NCBI GenBank assembly: GCA_963818505.1
Contig: CAWFSJ010000001.1
Coordinates: 1,054,001 to 1,118,000 of the forward strand
DNA: 64,000 nucleotides
Direction: 5' to 3'
Source of the DNA: JADKAV01 sp963818505
Lineage (GTDB): Bacteria; Actinomycetota; Actinomycetes; S36-B12; UBA10799
The notes under the pieces were generated by a model. That model was not told the DNA's origin, made no database searches, and was given only the letters and a program-made list of their open reading frames with translations. This document shows positions 29,121 through 38,323 of this stretch, piece after piece (positions within the stretch are counted from its first letter, which is position 1; every line of letters begins with the position of its first letter). A program made the position numbers and the translations under genes.

Positions 29121-30362
29121 TCACGCACCTGATCCCTGGCCCGCATCACCCCCGTTCGCCCGTTCGGCCACACTGCGCGCGTGGTGCCTATGCGGTTTCA
29201 GAGCGAAGAACGTCAGAAGCGCGACAGCCTCGATACCCGTGACGACCACCGCTACCAAGACCGTGGATTGCTCGTACAGAACACCGATCAGCAGGCTGCC
29301 GGCCAGCCACGCCACCCCGAGGGCGGCGGTGAACACGCCATACGCGCTGCCCCGGGCTGAATCGGGCACGAGATCGGCGACCGCGGCGCGCATCGTGCTC
29401 TCCTGCACGCCCATCGCCGCTCCCCACACCAGGACCCCGACGACTGCCGGTAGTGCGCTGTCGGCAAAACCCAGCCACGCCACAGCCGCCACCAGCACGG
29501 GCAACACCGCCAGGCCGCTCATCCCGACTCGGTCGTACCAGCGACCGGCCCCGAGCGCGGCGACGGCATCCACCGCCATGGCCACGGCGTAGACCACGGG
29601 CACTGCGGCCACCGGGAGGAGTTGGTTCTGCGACAGGTGGAACGACAACAACCCGAACGTGGCGTACCCACCCATCACCAGACAACTGAAGACCAGGTAG
29701 ATCCAGAACGCCGCGGGCAGAGCTGACCTGACGCTTGACCCGTGTGGACCCTCTGTCGCCTCGGGTTCATAGATGCCCACGTCGGGCACCCGTCGGCGCA
29801 GCGCGAACAACAGCAGCATGACGGCAACCCCGGGTATTGCCAGCAGCAGGAAACCCGGGCCGAACGAACCGGTGAGCGCGAAAGACGCCGCCACGAGCAA
29901 CGGCCCGAGGAAGGCGCCGGTCTGATCCAGGGCCTCATGGATCCCGAAGGCCCAACCCCGCCCAGTCACGGTCCCGGCCTGGGCCAACATGGCGTCCTTT
30001 GCCGGAGAACGTACCGCCTTGCCGAGGCGTTCGATCAGGATGAAACCGCACGCGACCCACAGGCTGCCGGTTAGCCCCAACAGCGGGACGCTCAACGCAG
30101 TGAGCGAGTACCCCACGATGGCCAGTGACCAACGGCGATCACGGCGGTCGGCGATCCGGCCGGAGAACAGTCGCATGACGAGCGCCACGGCCTCACCGCC
30201 GCCGGTGACCACACTCACGACCAGCGCCGAGGCACCTAAGGAGCCCAGGAACGGCCCGTAGATGCTGCGCGCCCCTTCGTAGACGATGTCGGCCAACGCC
30301 GCCACCAGGCCGAAGCCGACAACGAACCTCATCGCAGACAGGGGTGTTCGATCACGGGTCAC
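29121..30362 (-). CDS. MFS transporter
   Basis: A 413-aa, 12-helix major facilitator. The loop 2-3 motif is FSGRIADRRDRRWSL, and there is a second such loop (GAGRWYDRVGM) at the start of the C-terminal half. The first helix opens VVGFGLVAALADIVYEG, the style of drug or small-molecule efflux MFS proteins. GTG at 30362 or ATG at 30332 may be the start. A divergent TetR regulator starts 69 bp away, which suggests regulated efflux. The substrate is unknown. Confidence 0.87.
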   Translation of the reverse strand: MTRDRTPLSAMRFVVGFGLVAALADIVYEGARSIYGPFLGSLGASALVVSVVTGGGEAVALVMRLFSGRIADRRDRRWSLAIVGYSLTALSVPLLGLTGSLWVACGFILIERLGKAVRSPAKDAMLAQAGTVTGRGWAFGIHEALDQTGAFLGPLLVAASFALTGSFGPGFLLLAIPGVAVMLLLFALRRRVPDVGIYEPEATEGPHGSSVRSALPAAFWIYLVFSCLVMGGYATFGLLSFHLSQNQLLPVAAVPVVYAVAMAVDAVAALGAGRWYDRVGMSGLAVLPVLVAAVAWLGFADSALPAVVGVLVWGAAMGVQESTMRAAVADLVPDSARGSAYGVFTAALGVAWLAGSLLIGVLYEQSTVLVAVVVTGIEAVALLTFFALKPHRHHARSVAERANGGDAGQGSGA

Positions 30363-30418
30363 GGCCCTATCCTGCCGCTGACCCAACACGGGATGATCCG
30401 CTCCGCAGCGAACCGTTA

Positions 30419-30424
30419 TAGAAT
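30419..30424 (+). promoter_or_regulatory. Putative -10 box of tetR gene (leaderless)
   Basis: TAGAAT with a 7-nt spacer to the ATG at 30432. The MFS start is 69 bp away on the other strand, so this gap is also the likely site of a TetR operator; no obvious palindrome was picked out. Confidence 0.5.
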
Positions 30425-30431
30425 CCTGGGA

Positions 30432-31025
30432 ATGAGTTCGACCACGGGTAAACCCGGCCGTCCCCGGGACCCTCAAGCAGACACGGCCATCCTCGCGGCT
30501 GCGCGTGACCTCATGGCCGAAGGCGGTCTGGCCAACCTCACCGTGGAGGGCACCGCCCAGAAGGCCGGGGTCGCCAAGACCACCGTTTACCGCCGCTACC
30601 CGACCAAACTCGACCTTGCTGTGGCCGCCGTGGCAGCGCTGGTCGCACAGCCCCCGGATTACACCAGCGTCGAAGGTGTCACCCAGGAAGGGGTGAACCT
30701 CTTCGAGGAGGCCTTCGCCTCCCGCGGGGCACAGGCATCCTTTTTGGCGGTCGCCGCGGCCGCTGCCGGCAACACCGAGATCCATGACCGCTTCACCCGG
30801 GAGGTCCTCATCCCGGTGCGCGATCAGGTGGCGGCGATCATTGAGGAGGCCCGGTCCAGCGGTCAGGCCAGCGACAGCGCTCCCGTCGATTTCTGCTACG
30901 ACGTCATGCTCGGGACCTTGATCCACCACATCGTGATCCGGCAACTACCCCCGGACCGTGAGTTCATGACGCACTTCATGCAGATCACGAGGTACCTGTA
31001 CCGGGGTCTGCCCCCCTGCGAGTAG
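30432..31025 (+). CDS. TetR family transcriptional regulator
   Basis: A 197-aa repressor-type protein. The N-terminal helix-turn-helix reads LTVEGTAQKAGVAKTTVYRRY (about 34-54), preceded by the usual basic stretch GKPGRPRDPQ. The C-terminal ligand domain resembles the TetR_C_11-like group. The start at ATG 30432 follows TAGAAT by 7 nt. Its divergence from the MFS gene suggests that it controls that exporter and possibly itself. It is followed by palindrome copy 4. Confidence 0.9.
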   Translation: MSSTTGKPGRPRDPQADTAILAAARDLMAEGGLANLTVEGTAQKAGVAKTTVYRRYPTKLDLAVAAVAALVAQPPDYTSVEGVTQEGVNLFEEAFASRGAQASFLAVAAAAAGNTEIHDRFTREVLIPVRDQVAAIIEEARSSGQASDSAPVDFCYDVMLGTLIHHIVIRQLPPDREFMTHFMQITRYLYRGLPPCE

Positions 31026-31089
31026 CCGCCGGGCCGCCGCGTGGCCGCCGGGCCGCCGCGTGGCGTCCGCGTTGCCGCTGGGCGTCCGC

Positions 31090-31157
31090 GTTAGAGGTTG
31101 TGCTGTTCGTTAGCAAAACAACGCGTGGATTCGCTAACCAGGAGCACAACCTCTAAC
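31090..31157. repeat. Palindromic element A, copy 4
   Basis: 68 bp between convergent tetR and icmA. The left spacer is CTGTT and the right AGGAG; the left inner arm is degenerate (CGTTAGCAAA). Short GC-rich direct repeats (GCCGCCGGGCCGCCGCGTG, about 31024-31062) precede it. Confidence 0.95.
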
Positions 31158-31167
31158 CAACGCACGC

Positions 31168-32835
31168 TCAGATCCTCGCGGGCTCGGTGTACTCGCCCCA
31201 CTGCTCGCGCAGCACGTTGCAGATCTCGCCCAAAGTGGCCTCGTGCCGAGCCGCCTCGATCATCACGGGGACCATGTTCTGGTCCCCCTCGGCGGCAGCC
31301 CGCAGATCCCGCAGACTCTGATCCACCGCCGCCTCGTCCCGGCTCGCCTTGCGCCGCCCCAGCAACGCCACCTGAGCGGCTTCCACCTCGTGGCTCACGC
31401 GCAGGATCTCCAAGGGCGCCTCGATGGTCTGCGTGTGGCCCGTCACCCCGACCTGGTGCTTGTCGCCCTTCTCCAAGGCCTGCTGGTAAGCGAAAGCGGA
31501 GTCCGCGATCTCCCCGGTGAACCAGCCGTCGTCAACCCCGCGCAGCAGCCCGGACATGATCGTGGCGTCGCCACCCATCTCCTCGATGCGCGCGAAGATC
31601 CTCTCAGCCTCCTGCTCGATCTTGTCGGTCAGCGCCTCCACGTACCAGGAGCCGCCCAACGGGTCAGCCACATTCGCCACCCCTGTCTCCTCCATGATCA
31701 CCTGTTGAGTGCGCAAAGCGATCTCCGCGGCCTTCTCGCTGGGCAGTGCCAGCACCTCGTCCAAAGCATTGGTGTGCAGGGAGTTCGTTCCACCCAGCAC
31801 CGCGCTCAAAGCCTCGATCGCGGTCCGTACGACGTTGTTGTCCGGCTGCTGCGCGGTCAAGGAGACGCCCGCCGTCTGCGTGTGGAAGCGCAGCCACTGC
31901 GCGCGTTCTGTAGTGGCGCCGTACCGGTCGCGCAACCAACGCGCCCAGATCCGCCGCGCCGCCCGGAACTTCGCGATCTCCTCGAAGAAGTCCAGGTGGG
32001 CGTCGAAGAAGAAACTCAAGCCGGGGGCGAAGCGGTCCACGTCCAAACCCCGGCTCTTGCCCAATTCGACGTACCCGAAGCCGTCAGCCAGTGTGAAGGC
32101 CAGCTCCTGCGCGGCCGTCGCCCCGGCCTCCCGGATGTGGTAGCCCGAAACGCTCAGCGGCTTGTAGCGGGGCATGTGCGCATCCGTGTACTCCATGAGG
32201 TCGCCGATCAGGCGCAGATGCGGCTCGGGGCCGAAGATCCACTCCTTCTGCGCGATGTACTCCTTGAAGATGTCGGTCTGCAACGTCCCGTCGAGTTGCC
32301 CGGGGGCGAATCCCTGCCGTTCGGCGGCCACCAGGTACATGCAGAAGATCGGCACCGCGGGTCCGGAGATCGTCATCGACGTGGTCGTGTCGCCCAGCGG
32401 GATCCCCGAGAACAACACATCCATGTCTGCGGCCGAATCGATCGCAACTCCACAGTGCCCCACCTCACCTAGGGCCCGCGGGTCGTCGGAGTCCCGGCCC
32501 ATGAGTGTGGGCATGTCGAAGGCCACGCTCAAACCGCCACCGCCTGCGGCCAGCAGCATCTTGTACCGGGCATTGGTCTGCTCGGCGTTGCCGAACCCAG
32601 CGAACTGCCTGATCGTCCAAGGCCGGCCGCGGTAGCCAGTGGCGTGAAGACCGCGGGTGAAAGGGAACTCGCCGGGCCAGCCGACGGACTCGAAGCCGGG
32701 GGTCGGCGCCGTCGGACCGTACACCGGATCGACCTCAACCCCGCTCAAGGTCGTGAAGTCGGCGTCGCGTTTCTTGGCTTGCGAGTAGCGCTGCTCCCAG
32801 CGCCGGCGGCCCTCTTCGATCTGGTCGGCGTCCAT
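31168..32835 (-). CDS. icmA: Isobutyryl-CoA mutase large subunit (IcmA-type)
   Basis: The B12-dependent mutase alpha subunit that interconverts isobutyryl-CoA and n-butyryl-CoA. The 555-aa protein has only the TIM-barrel half; the B12-binding small subunit must be encoded elsewhere. Substrate-specificity positions favour ICM: the tyrosine of methylmalonyl-CoA mutase is Phe (RQFAGF, F78) and the arginine is Gln (KEYIAQKEW, Q196), equivalent to Phe80/Gln198 of Streptomyces IcmA. The start ATG lies 6 nt after TAGACT. It is 10 bp from palindrome copy 4. Methylmalonyl-CoA mutase activity is the less likely alternative. Confidence 0.88.
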   Translation of the reverse strand: MDADQIEEGRRRWEQRYSQAKKRDADFTTLSGVEVDPVYGPTAPTPGFESVGWPGEFPFTRGLHATGYRGRPWTIRQFAGFGNAEQTNARYKMLLAAGGGGLSVAFDMPTLMGRDSDDPRALGEVGHCGVAIDSAADMDVLFSGIPLGDTTTSMTISGPAVPIFCMYLVAAERQGFAPGQLDGTLQTDIFKEYIAQKEWIFGPEPHLRLIGDLMEYTDAHMPRYKPLSVSGYHIREAGATAAQELAFTLADGFGYVELGKSRGLDVDRFAPGLSFFFDAHLDFFEEIAKFRAARRIWARWLRDRYGATTERAQWLRFHTQTAGVSLTAQQPDNNVVRTAIEALSAVLGGTNSLHTNALDEVLALPSEKAAEIALRTQQVIMEETGVANVADPLGGSWYVEALTDKIEQEAERIFARIEEMGGDATIMSGLLRGVDDGWFTGEIADSAFAYQQALEKGDKHQVGVTGHTQTIEAPLEILRVSHEVEAAQVALLGRRKASRDEAAVDQSLRDLRAAAEGDQNMVPVMIEAARHEATLGEICNVLREQWGEYTEPARI

Positions 32836-32841
32836 GCTGTG

Positions 32842-32847
32842 AGTCTA
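32842..32847 (-). promoter_or_regulatory. Putative -10 box of icmA (leaderless)
   Basis: TAGACT with a 6-nt spacer to the ATG at 32835. Confidence 0.5.
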
Positions 32848-32898
32848 CGCAGCGCCGATGGACACCGGCGCCGAACGACCGCGTGAGAGACTGACCCA

Positions 32899-34518
32899 AT
32901 GGGAAGCAGGCTCTGGTGGGCGCTGGTCGCAGCTGCGATGGCTGCAGTGCTGGCCGTGACCGGTCCATCTCTGGCCGCCGGACCGCCGCCCGTGGACCCG
33001 CCCACCGCCTCACCCGAGCCGACCCAGACGCCCACCCCCGAGCCCACCGGCCCCACCGATGGCCTCGAGGTCGTGTTCAACTACCCGATCCCCGGGACCC
33101 CGGACCTCGCTATCAGCGACGCCCTGGTGAAACTGATCGACGAGACCCCAGCCGATGAGTCGATCTCGATGTCCTACTTCGTGATGCAGACCAACCACCC
33201 AGCCCTCGACGCACTGCTTCAGGCCTACGGCCGCGGGGTCAATGTGCGGGTCGTGCTCGACAGCGGCGACGGGCAGAAGCCCAAGAAGAACGCCGCCATC
33301 GACGCTGCCTATGCCCGGCTGGCCGAGACGCTGGGATCGTCCGGGGACTCCTTCGCCGACCAGTGCAACCGATCTTGCATCACCGACGCCCCCGACAGCA
33401 TCAACCACAACAAGTTCGCGACGTTCTCGCGCACCGGTGCCGCCCAGGACGTCGTCTTCCAGAGCACCGGCAACCTGCGTCCGGACGGTAGCGGCGACAG
33501 CGCCTACAACGCAGCGGTCATCATCCGCGGGGATCAGCCCACCTACGACCAGTACGTGGGCTACTTCGAAGACCTGTACAACGAACTGCGCGTGGAGAAC
33601 AACAACTACGCCGGCTACCGAGGCCCGGTCACCTCTGGCCCGGTGACCGCTCACTTCTTCCCCCGCACAGACAAGACCGACACCGTCGCCGCGGCCCTGC
33701 GTTCGGCCGACTGCGCAGCCCAGCCGACCACGGTCCGCGTGATGGCTGCGTTCTTCTCACGCAAGCCGGTGCGCGACGCGCTGCGCGACATGGCATTCGC
33801 CGGCTGCAACGTCCAGGTGCTCGCCCGACAGGACACCATCTCCTCGGCCTTCTGCGAATCGCTGGATCCAGAACGCGTCAACATTCGGATCGCCCCGGCC
33901 CCGACCAAGGACCGGGTCACGATCCACGCCAAATACATCCTGATCGACGGCTCCTACAGCGGCGGGCTCAACCAGCGGGTCACCTGGATGGGCAGCCACA
34001 ACTTCACTGCGAACGCGCTGCGCCGCAACGACGAGACGTTCGTGGAGTTCACTGACAACGCGGTGGCGGACTCGTTCTCCAGCAACTGGGACCGCCTGTG
34101 GAACGACCCTGCCATGAGCCCTGGCTGCTCACGTGCCGGCGCCGAGGACAACGCATCTGTCGAGAAGAGCGGTGACACCGAGGTCACGAAGATCCCGCGC
34201 CGCTCGCAGACCGTTAAGCGCGCTCTGCCCGGCAAGTTGCGAAGCCAGCAGCCGATCCGCCCGCCGCTGACTGTTCAGGGCCGCCGGCTGATAACCGTGG
34301 CCCAGTGCAAGCAGGTCGGGACCGACCAGAACCTGCGAAAGCAATACCGGTGCCGCGTCGTGAAGCGTAAGGGCATCGCCCATGTGATCATGCGCTCGGA
34401 CAAGCCGATGCGGGTTCGCATTGTGCAGCGCGCGCGGGGCACGAAACGACTGCTGCCGTTCGAACGCACGGCGTCCTACCGGTACTACCCGAAGAGGGCC
34501 GCTGCGATTCGGCTATAG
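32899..34518 (+). CDS. Secreted phospholipase D-like protein
   Basis: A 539-aa protein with a signal peptide (residues 1-27), a Pro/Thr linker, two PLD repeats and a basic C-terminal domain. The first HKD motif is HNK at 170-172 with Ser replacing the usual Asp; the second is HAKYILID at 343-350, complete. It probably cleaves phosphodiesters outside the cell (phospholipid or nucleic acid). The last 100 residues are Lys/Arg-rich beta structure ending in a tyrosine-rich stretch, resembling the C-terminus of the Asp-box protein at 48.1 kb. It converges on the conjugation-type operon with a 2-bp gap. Confidence 0.85.
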   Translation: MGSRLWWALVAAAMAAVLAVTGPSLAAGPPPVDPPTASPEPTQTPTPEPTGPTDGLEVVFNYPIPGTPDLAISDALVKLIDETPADESISMSYFVMQTNHPALDALLQAYGRGVNVRVVLDSGDGQKPKKNAAIDAAYARLAETLGSSGDSFADQCNRSCITDAPDSINHNKFATFSRTGAAQDVVFQSTGNLRPDGSGDSAYNAAVIIRGDQPTYDQYVGYFEDLYNELRVENNNYAGYRGPVTSGPVTAHFFPRTDKTDTVAAALRSADCAAQPTTVRVMAAFFSRKPVRDALRDMAFAGCNVQVLARQDTISSAFCESLDPERVNIRIAPAPTKDRVTIHAKYILIDGSYSGGLNQRVTWMGSHNFTANALRRNDETFVEFTDNAVADSFSSNWDRLWNDPAMSPGCSRAGAEDNASVEKSGDTEVTKIPRRSQTVKRALPGKLRSQQPIRPPLTVQGRRLITVAQCKQVGTDQNLRKQYRCRVVKRKGIAHVIMRSDKPMRVRIVQRARGTKRLLPFERTASYRYYPKRAAAIRL

Positions 34519-34520
34519 CC

Positions 34521-35807
34521 CTACCGCGGGTCGGTGTCGTACAGGGTCGCCTCGGTCGGGGTCAGACCCATCGCGATGGGTAATCCCGGTCCGTGGCCGG
34601 TCTTGATCAGATACTTTCCTCTGCCGGGATGTCTGCGCCCAGGACGCCAGCCCTGCGGACTGGCCCAACTGCTCACGAGGGTGATCTCGGCTCGGCTCAT
34701 CGGCACAATCTGCGCCACCGCCTCGAGTTCGCGCAGGGGCAGACCCGACAGCACCACGATTGCACTTCGTTCGACGAACCCCCTGGCCTTGGCCACGTCT
34801 TCGGCGTTCGGCAACGCCTCAAGATCCTGCATCGAATGGGTGATCATGAGACTGGCGATTCCTCGACTGCGGTTCAACCGCGTGAGCGCATCCGCATCGT
34901 CGACAAGTCCAGGACCTCCCCGCAACGCGCGCCACAGTTCATCCATGACGAGCAAGGACCTTCCGGGGATCTGGGCCACAGCGGTTTGCCCCCAGTGCCA
35001 CCCCATCAGCATCGTGGCGGCAAGAAGCGCCTCATCAGCGACCGCACTCAGATCGACCGCAAGAGCCCGGGCGGCGGGATCCAGGAGCACACTGCTCGGG
35101 CCGTCGAAAACGCCCTTCAGGGGGCCATCGCACAGCAGCGCCAAGGTCCACCGCAACTCCCGCGTCAGGTCGTCGAACACGTCGGCACTGGTCACATCTG
35201 CGGCGCGCAACATCTGCTCGTTCGGGCACTTCAGTAAGTTCAGGAGATCGGGCAGGACGGGCTCGTTGCAACGACCGGAGAGTGCATCCACCCCAGATGC
35301 GAGCACCACCTGTTCGGCGTTGTTCAGGGGTGCTTGTCGGGCGACGGCACAGAGCGCATTCAACAGCGACAACGCGCGAGAGCGTGATTGCAGACTGGCG
35401 TCCTCACCACCGATGGCCAGCGGGTTCAGACGATCAAGACCCGGACCCAGCCTGATGACCTGGCCACCGATGCTTCGCACAAGATCGGCGTACTCCCCCT
35501 TCGGGTCTGCGGCAACAACGGGGCGGACCCCGCGGGCCACGAGCCCGACGATTTGCCTCTTCGCGAATGCCGACTTCCCCGTGCCCGGCTGCCCCAGTTG
35601 GAACATCCCGGTGTTGGTCACGATCCCCTGCGCCAACCAGTCGAACGGATCAAGACCCACAGGTTCACCCCACGCCAAGTGCCGACCCACGGGCACGCCG
35701 GACATCGGAGCGCCAGCCCCGGCCACGAACGGGAAGAGACCGCTGGCGGTGGCAGTGCTCGCCGTGAACCGCGGCGAGGGGCGTGCCCACGTATGGCCAC
35801 TGCGCAT
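34521..35807 (-). CDS. VirB4/TraC-like conjugation ATPase
   Basis: A 428-aa ATPase that would power a type IV secretion channel. The Walker A motif is GQPGTGKS (72-79), Walker B lies in SLLVMDELWRAL, and the C-terminal part has the IASLMITHSMQDLEAL helix typical of VirB4 ATPases. The ATG at 35807 starts 1 bp after the stop of the SCO6880-like gene (TGAGATG); upstream in-frame ATGs at 35828 and 35876 would overlap it. It is short compared with full VirB4 (about 800 aa): the N-terminal domain corresponds to the separate SCO6880-like protein, as in other actinobacterial elements. Confidence 0.85.
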   Translation of the reverse strand: MRSGHTWARPSPRFTASTATASGLFPFVAGAGAPMSGVPVGRHLAWGEPVGLDPFDWLAQGIVTNTGMFQLGQPGTGKSAFAKRQIVGLVARGVRPVVAADPKGEYADLVRSIGGQVIRLGPGLDRLNPLAIGGEDASLQSRSRALSLLNALCAVARQAPLNNAEQVVLASGVDALSGRCNEPVLPDLLNLLKCPNEQMLRAADVTSADVFDDLTRELRWTLALLCDGPLKGVFDGPSSVLLDPAARALAVDLSAVADEALLAATMLMGWHWGQTAVAQIPGRSLLVMDELWRALRGGPGLVDDADALTRLNRSRGIASLMITHSMQDLEALPNAEDVAKARGFVERSAIVVLSGLPLRELEAVAQIVPMSRAEITLVSSWASPQGWRPGRRHPGRGKYLIKTGHGPGLPIAMGLTPTEATLYDTDPR

Positions 35808-35808
35808 C

Positions 35809-37179
35809 TCAGAACGTCCGGCCGGGAACATAGCCAAGACCGGTTGCAGCGGCGAACCCCGCAGCTTGCGAGCCATAACTGCGCCGCAGCCGCAGGCGCA
35901 TATGTCCGGCCCGGTTCTCCAGATCGGTGGCATGGCGGCGCAACTCCTCGCCCGTGTGCGCCGTGATCACCGCGTACAGGCTCACATCAACAACGCCGGC
36001 ACCCGTCGCCTCGTCGTCAGCAGTTGCCTGTGCCCGATCCAGGTCCACCCGATCCCGCGCCGTTTCGTCGCGACCGAGACGACGCCGGTACTGCGACCGG
36101 AAGCGCGCTGCCTGTGTCTGCCGCTCGACGTCCCGGGCGGTTTGCGGGGCTGGGACAGGCTCGTAGACCATGCAGACCCGCTTGTGGTAGCTCGAGGCAC
36201 CCAGCAGATGGGCCAAAGCCTGGACCGGGATGCGCTCACCTGGTGGCTCGTCCCAGCAGTAGGCGCCAGAGACCCAGTCCTCGTGCTGATAACAGTCCCA
36301 GTGCTCCTGGGCCGCCATCGGCCGGGCATCCGACCAGGCGGCCGAGCCGGAATCGACAGCTGGGTCGAAGGCCGAGCGTGTCCACTGCACCATCTGGGCC
36401 ATATCCAGAACGGGGTGCACGATCACGGCGCAGTCGCCCAGAGACTGGCCCAGAGCTGCCACCGTGTCCAGCAGCCCGATCGCGGCGTCCTGAACACCGG
36501 TCCTGCCCCGGATGCGGATCGTGACGCTGATCACGGTCCGCGATCGCGTGTACGTCCCGTCCGCATCGCCCAGTTCGCGACAGACCGATGCCACAAGCGG
36601 TTCATCCATCCCGACTGCTGGCGGGGAATGGGAGATGGGCCCGGATGTCACAACCACCGCCACATGCGCCAAGTCCGGCAGGTACCCGAGATGAGTCAGC
36701 CAGTCACGCCAGCTCCTCGCCCGCTGTTGCGCCTCGTGGTCGTCCACGAGTTCGACCCCTGTCGGGTCCACGGGGAACACCGCCGTGAGGGTTGCTCGGC
36801 TACGGTCCCAAGCCAGCGCGGCGCCCGCCCCATCGACTGTGTGGCACTCGAGCATTCGTATGCCGCGCAGTACACCTGGAAGACCGGGCTGACACCACCC
36901 GTTGTGGCGCGTCCAGCCTCGGCGCTTGGCCACAGGCCACATCAGACGCCGGCCGATGGCCGCCGCGAGTGCTTCGCCACGGATCCGCACGCCGACCAGA
37001 GCGCCCGCGGCAGCCAGGGGAACGCCCATCAGAACCAGCAGGGAGGGATTAACCGCGGCCATCGCCAGCAAGACGACCACCGCAACGAGGGCCATCGATG
37101 TCTGCGTTCCGCCGAGGCCCGCGAGACCGAACCCTCTGCGCTCACGCCACCCCCCGTATGTCCGAGTGGGAGTGCTCAT
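35809..37179 (-). CDS. SCO6880-family conjugation protein
   Basis: A 456-aa protein with two N-terminal membrane helices (about 27-66), followed by a large soluble region resembling the VirB4 N-terminal domain, as in Streptomyces SCO6880. The ATG at 37179 overlaps the stop of the TrbL-like gene (ATGA), and the stop is 1 bp from the ATPase start. The order small membrane protein, multi-helix protein, SCO6880, ATPase is conserved in actinobacterial integrative elements. The function is inferred as the channel-associated partner of the ATPase. Confidence 0.82.
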   Translation of the reverse strand: MSTPTRTYGGWRERRGFGLAGLGGTQTSMALVAVVVLLAMAAVNPSLLVLMGVPLAAAGALVGVRIRGEALAAAIGRRLMWPVAKRRGWTRHNGWCQPGLPGVLRGIRMLECHTVDGAGAALAWDRSRATLTAVFPVDPTGVELVDDHEAQQRARSWRDWLTHLGYLPDLAHVAVVVTSGPISHSPPAVGMDEPLVASVCRELGDADGTYTRSRTVISVTIRIRGRTGVQDAAIGLLDTVAALGQSLGDCAVIVHPVLDMAQMVQWTRSAFDPAVDSGSAAWSDARPMAAQEHWDCYQHEDWVSGAYCWDEPPGERIPVQALAHLLGASSYHKRVCMVYEPVPAPQTARDVERQTQAARFRSQYRRRLGRDETARDRVDLDRAQATADDEATGAGVVDVSLYAVITAHTGEELRRHATDLENRAGHMRLRLRRSYGSQAAGFAAATGLGYVPGRTF

Positions 37180-37910
37180 GGTCTGACCGCTGCCTGCAGC
37201 AGTCGGGCCAGGATCGGCAGCATCGCCGCCGCCAGGATGAACATGAGGCCCGCTGCCAGCAGCACCACGAGCGGATCCTTCTCGGCTGTGATGAGGTTGT
37301 GGCCGACCCGGTAGATCACTGCGTTGATCGGCTTCACCAGCACCACCGCGACCACCCACGCGAGAAGCGCTCGCCACAGGCCGATCGGCAAAGCCGCGGC
37401 GGCGGGCATCAGGAACGCCGCCACGATCACGATGACCACGCGGGCCAGACAGACCGCGGTGAAACCCAGACAGCCACCGATCCCGACGATGCACAGAGTG
37501 CTCGCCAACAGCGGATCGACTTGGGGTATGGCCGCGGCCACCGCCTGACCCACCGCGGGGGCAGCCGTGCGTCGGCCGATCAGCCATTGCGCCAATGCAT
37601 CGGACATCGCCCAGGCCGCAGCCACGAGCAGCCAGCCGGCCGACAAGGCAAGCAAGGTCCGAGCAGCACCCACCACGACGTCGGCCATCGGCTCGCCCCT
37701 GCGCCTGAGTGCGACCTGCAACCCCGCGATCACAACGGTGATCGCGAGGACGCTGAAGGCCAGCCACCTGCTCACTGGACGGACCGCTGCGACCTCGCGA
37801 CCAACCATCGCCCACCCTGGGTCCTTGCCGCCGACCCACCAGCCAAGGACCCAGTCGACCAGCGTCACGAAAGAGGAGTCCAGCGCGCCTGGTGGGAGAG
37901 GCGACGACAT
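37176..37910 (-). CDS. Polytopic conjugation channel protein (TrbL/VirB6-like)
   Basis: A 244-aa protein with about five to six hydrophobic helices (for example the regions near residues 50-65, 80-105, 125-165 and 190-235). It has no soluble enzymatic domain. Its place between the pilin-like gene and the SCO6880-like gene, with overlaps on both sides (TGATG upstream, ATGA downstream), fits the inner-membrane channel subunit of a type IV secretion system. Identity rests on topology and position rather than on a specific motif. Confidence 0.7.
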   Translation of the reverse strand: MSSPLPPGALDSSFVTLVDWVLGWWVGGKDPGWAMVGREVAAVRPVSRWLAFSVLAITVVIAGLQVALRRRGEPMADVVVGAARTLLALSAGWLLVAAAWAMSDALAQWLIGRRTAAPAVGQAVAAAIPQVDPLLASTLCIVGIGGCLGFTAVCLARVVIVIVAAFLMPAAAALPIGLWRALLAWVVAVVLVKPINAVIYRVGHNLITAEKDPLVVLLAAGLMFILAAAMLPILARLLQAAVRP

Positions 37911-38191
37911 CACATGAACAGGTTGACGAGGGGCACAGCAAGCGCCACGGTGGATAACCCGCCGATCACCCATGGGATCCCAGCTGCCCCGTCGGCTGCC
38001 GCGTTCGAGCGGTGCCGCCGTCCAAGGCTCATCATCACCCCGGCTGCAACCAGCCCGACCGCACCAGCGGCAAAGGCTGCCCATTTCGCCAGGCTCATGA
38101 TCTTGGACCACTGCGCGGTCACCTCGGCCGGGGCTGCTGGCGCCGGATTGGTCAGGTCGGCCAGCACCGACAGAAGCACTTGAACACTCAT
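37910..38191 (-). CDS. Small pilin-like membrane protein of the conjugation operon
   Basis: A 93-aa protein with an N-terminal hydrophobic stretch, a helix around residues 33-52 (WAAFAAGAVGLVAAGVMMSL) and another at 70-90, a VirB2/TrbC-like layout. The ATG at 38191 is set by AGGAGG seven bases upstream; a second ATG at 38215 would add eight residues. It is first in the operon, and its stop shares a base with the next start (TGATG). A role as pilus or channel subunit is inferred. Confidence 0.65.
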   Translation of the reverse strand: MSVQVLLSVLADLTNPAPAAPAEVTAQWSKIMSLAKWAAFAAGAVGLVAAGVMMSLGRRHRSNAAADGAAGIPWVIGGLSTVALAVPLVNLFM

Positions 38192-38323
38192 CAGGGGCCT
38201 CCTCTGTTCGCTCATGACGCTGCCACGGTTCTGAATCCCGGGTGCCGCCCAAGGTGTGGACATGTGGACAACTGGCAGCAGGGATCCAGAACTCATGCAC
38301 AGTCGGCCCATGGACACCACACG

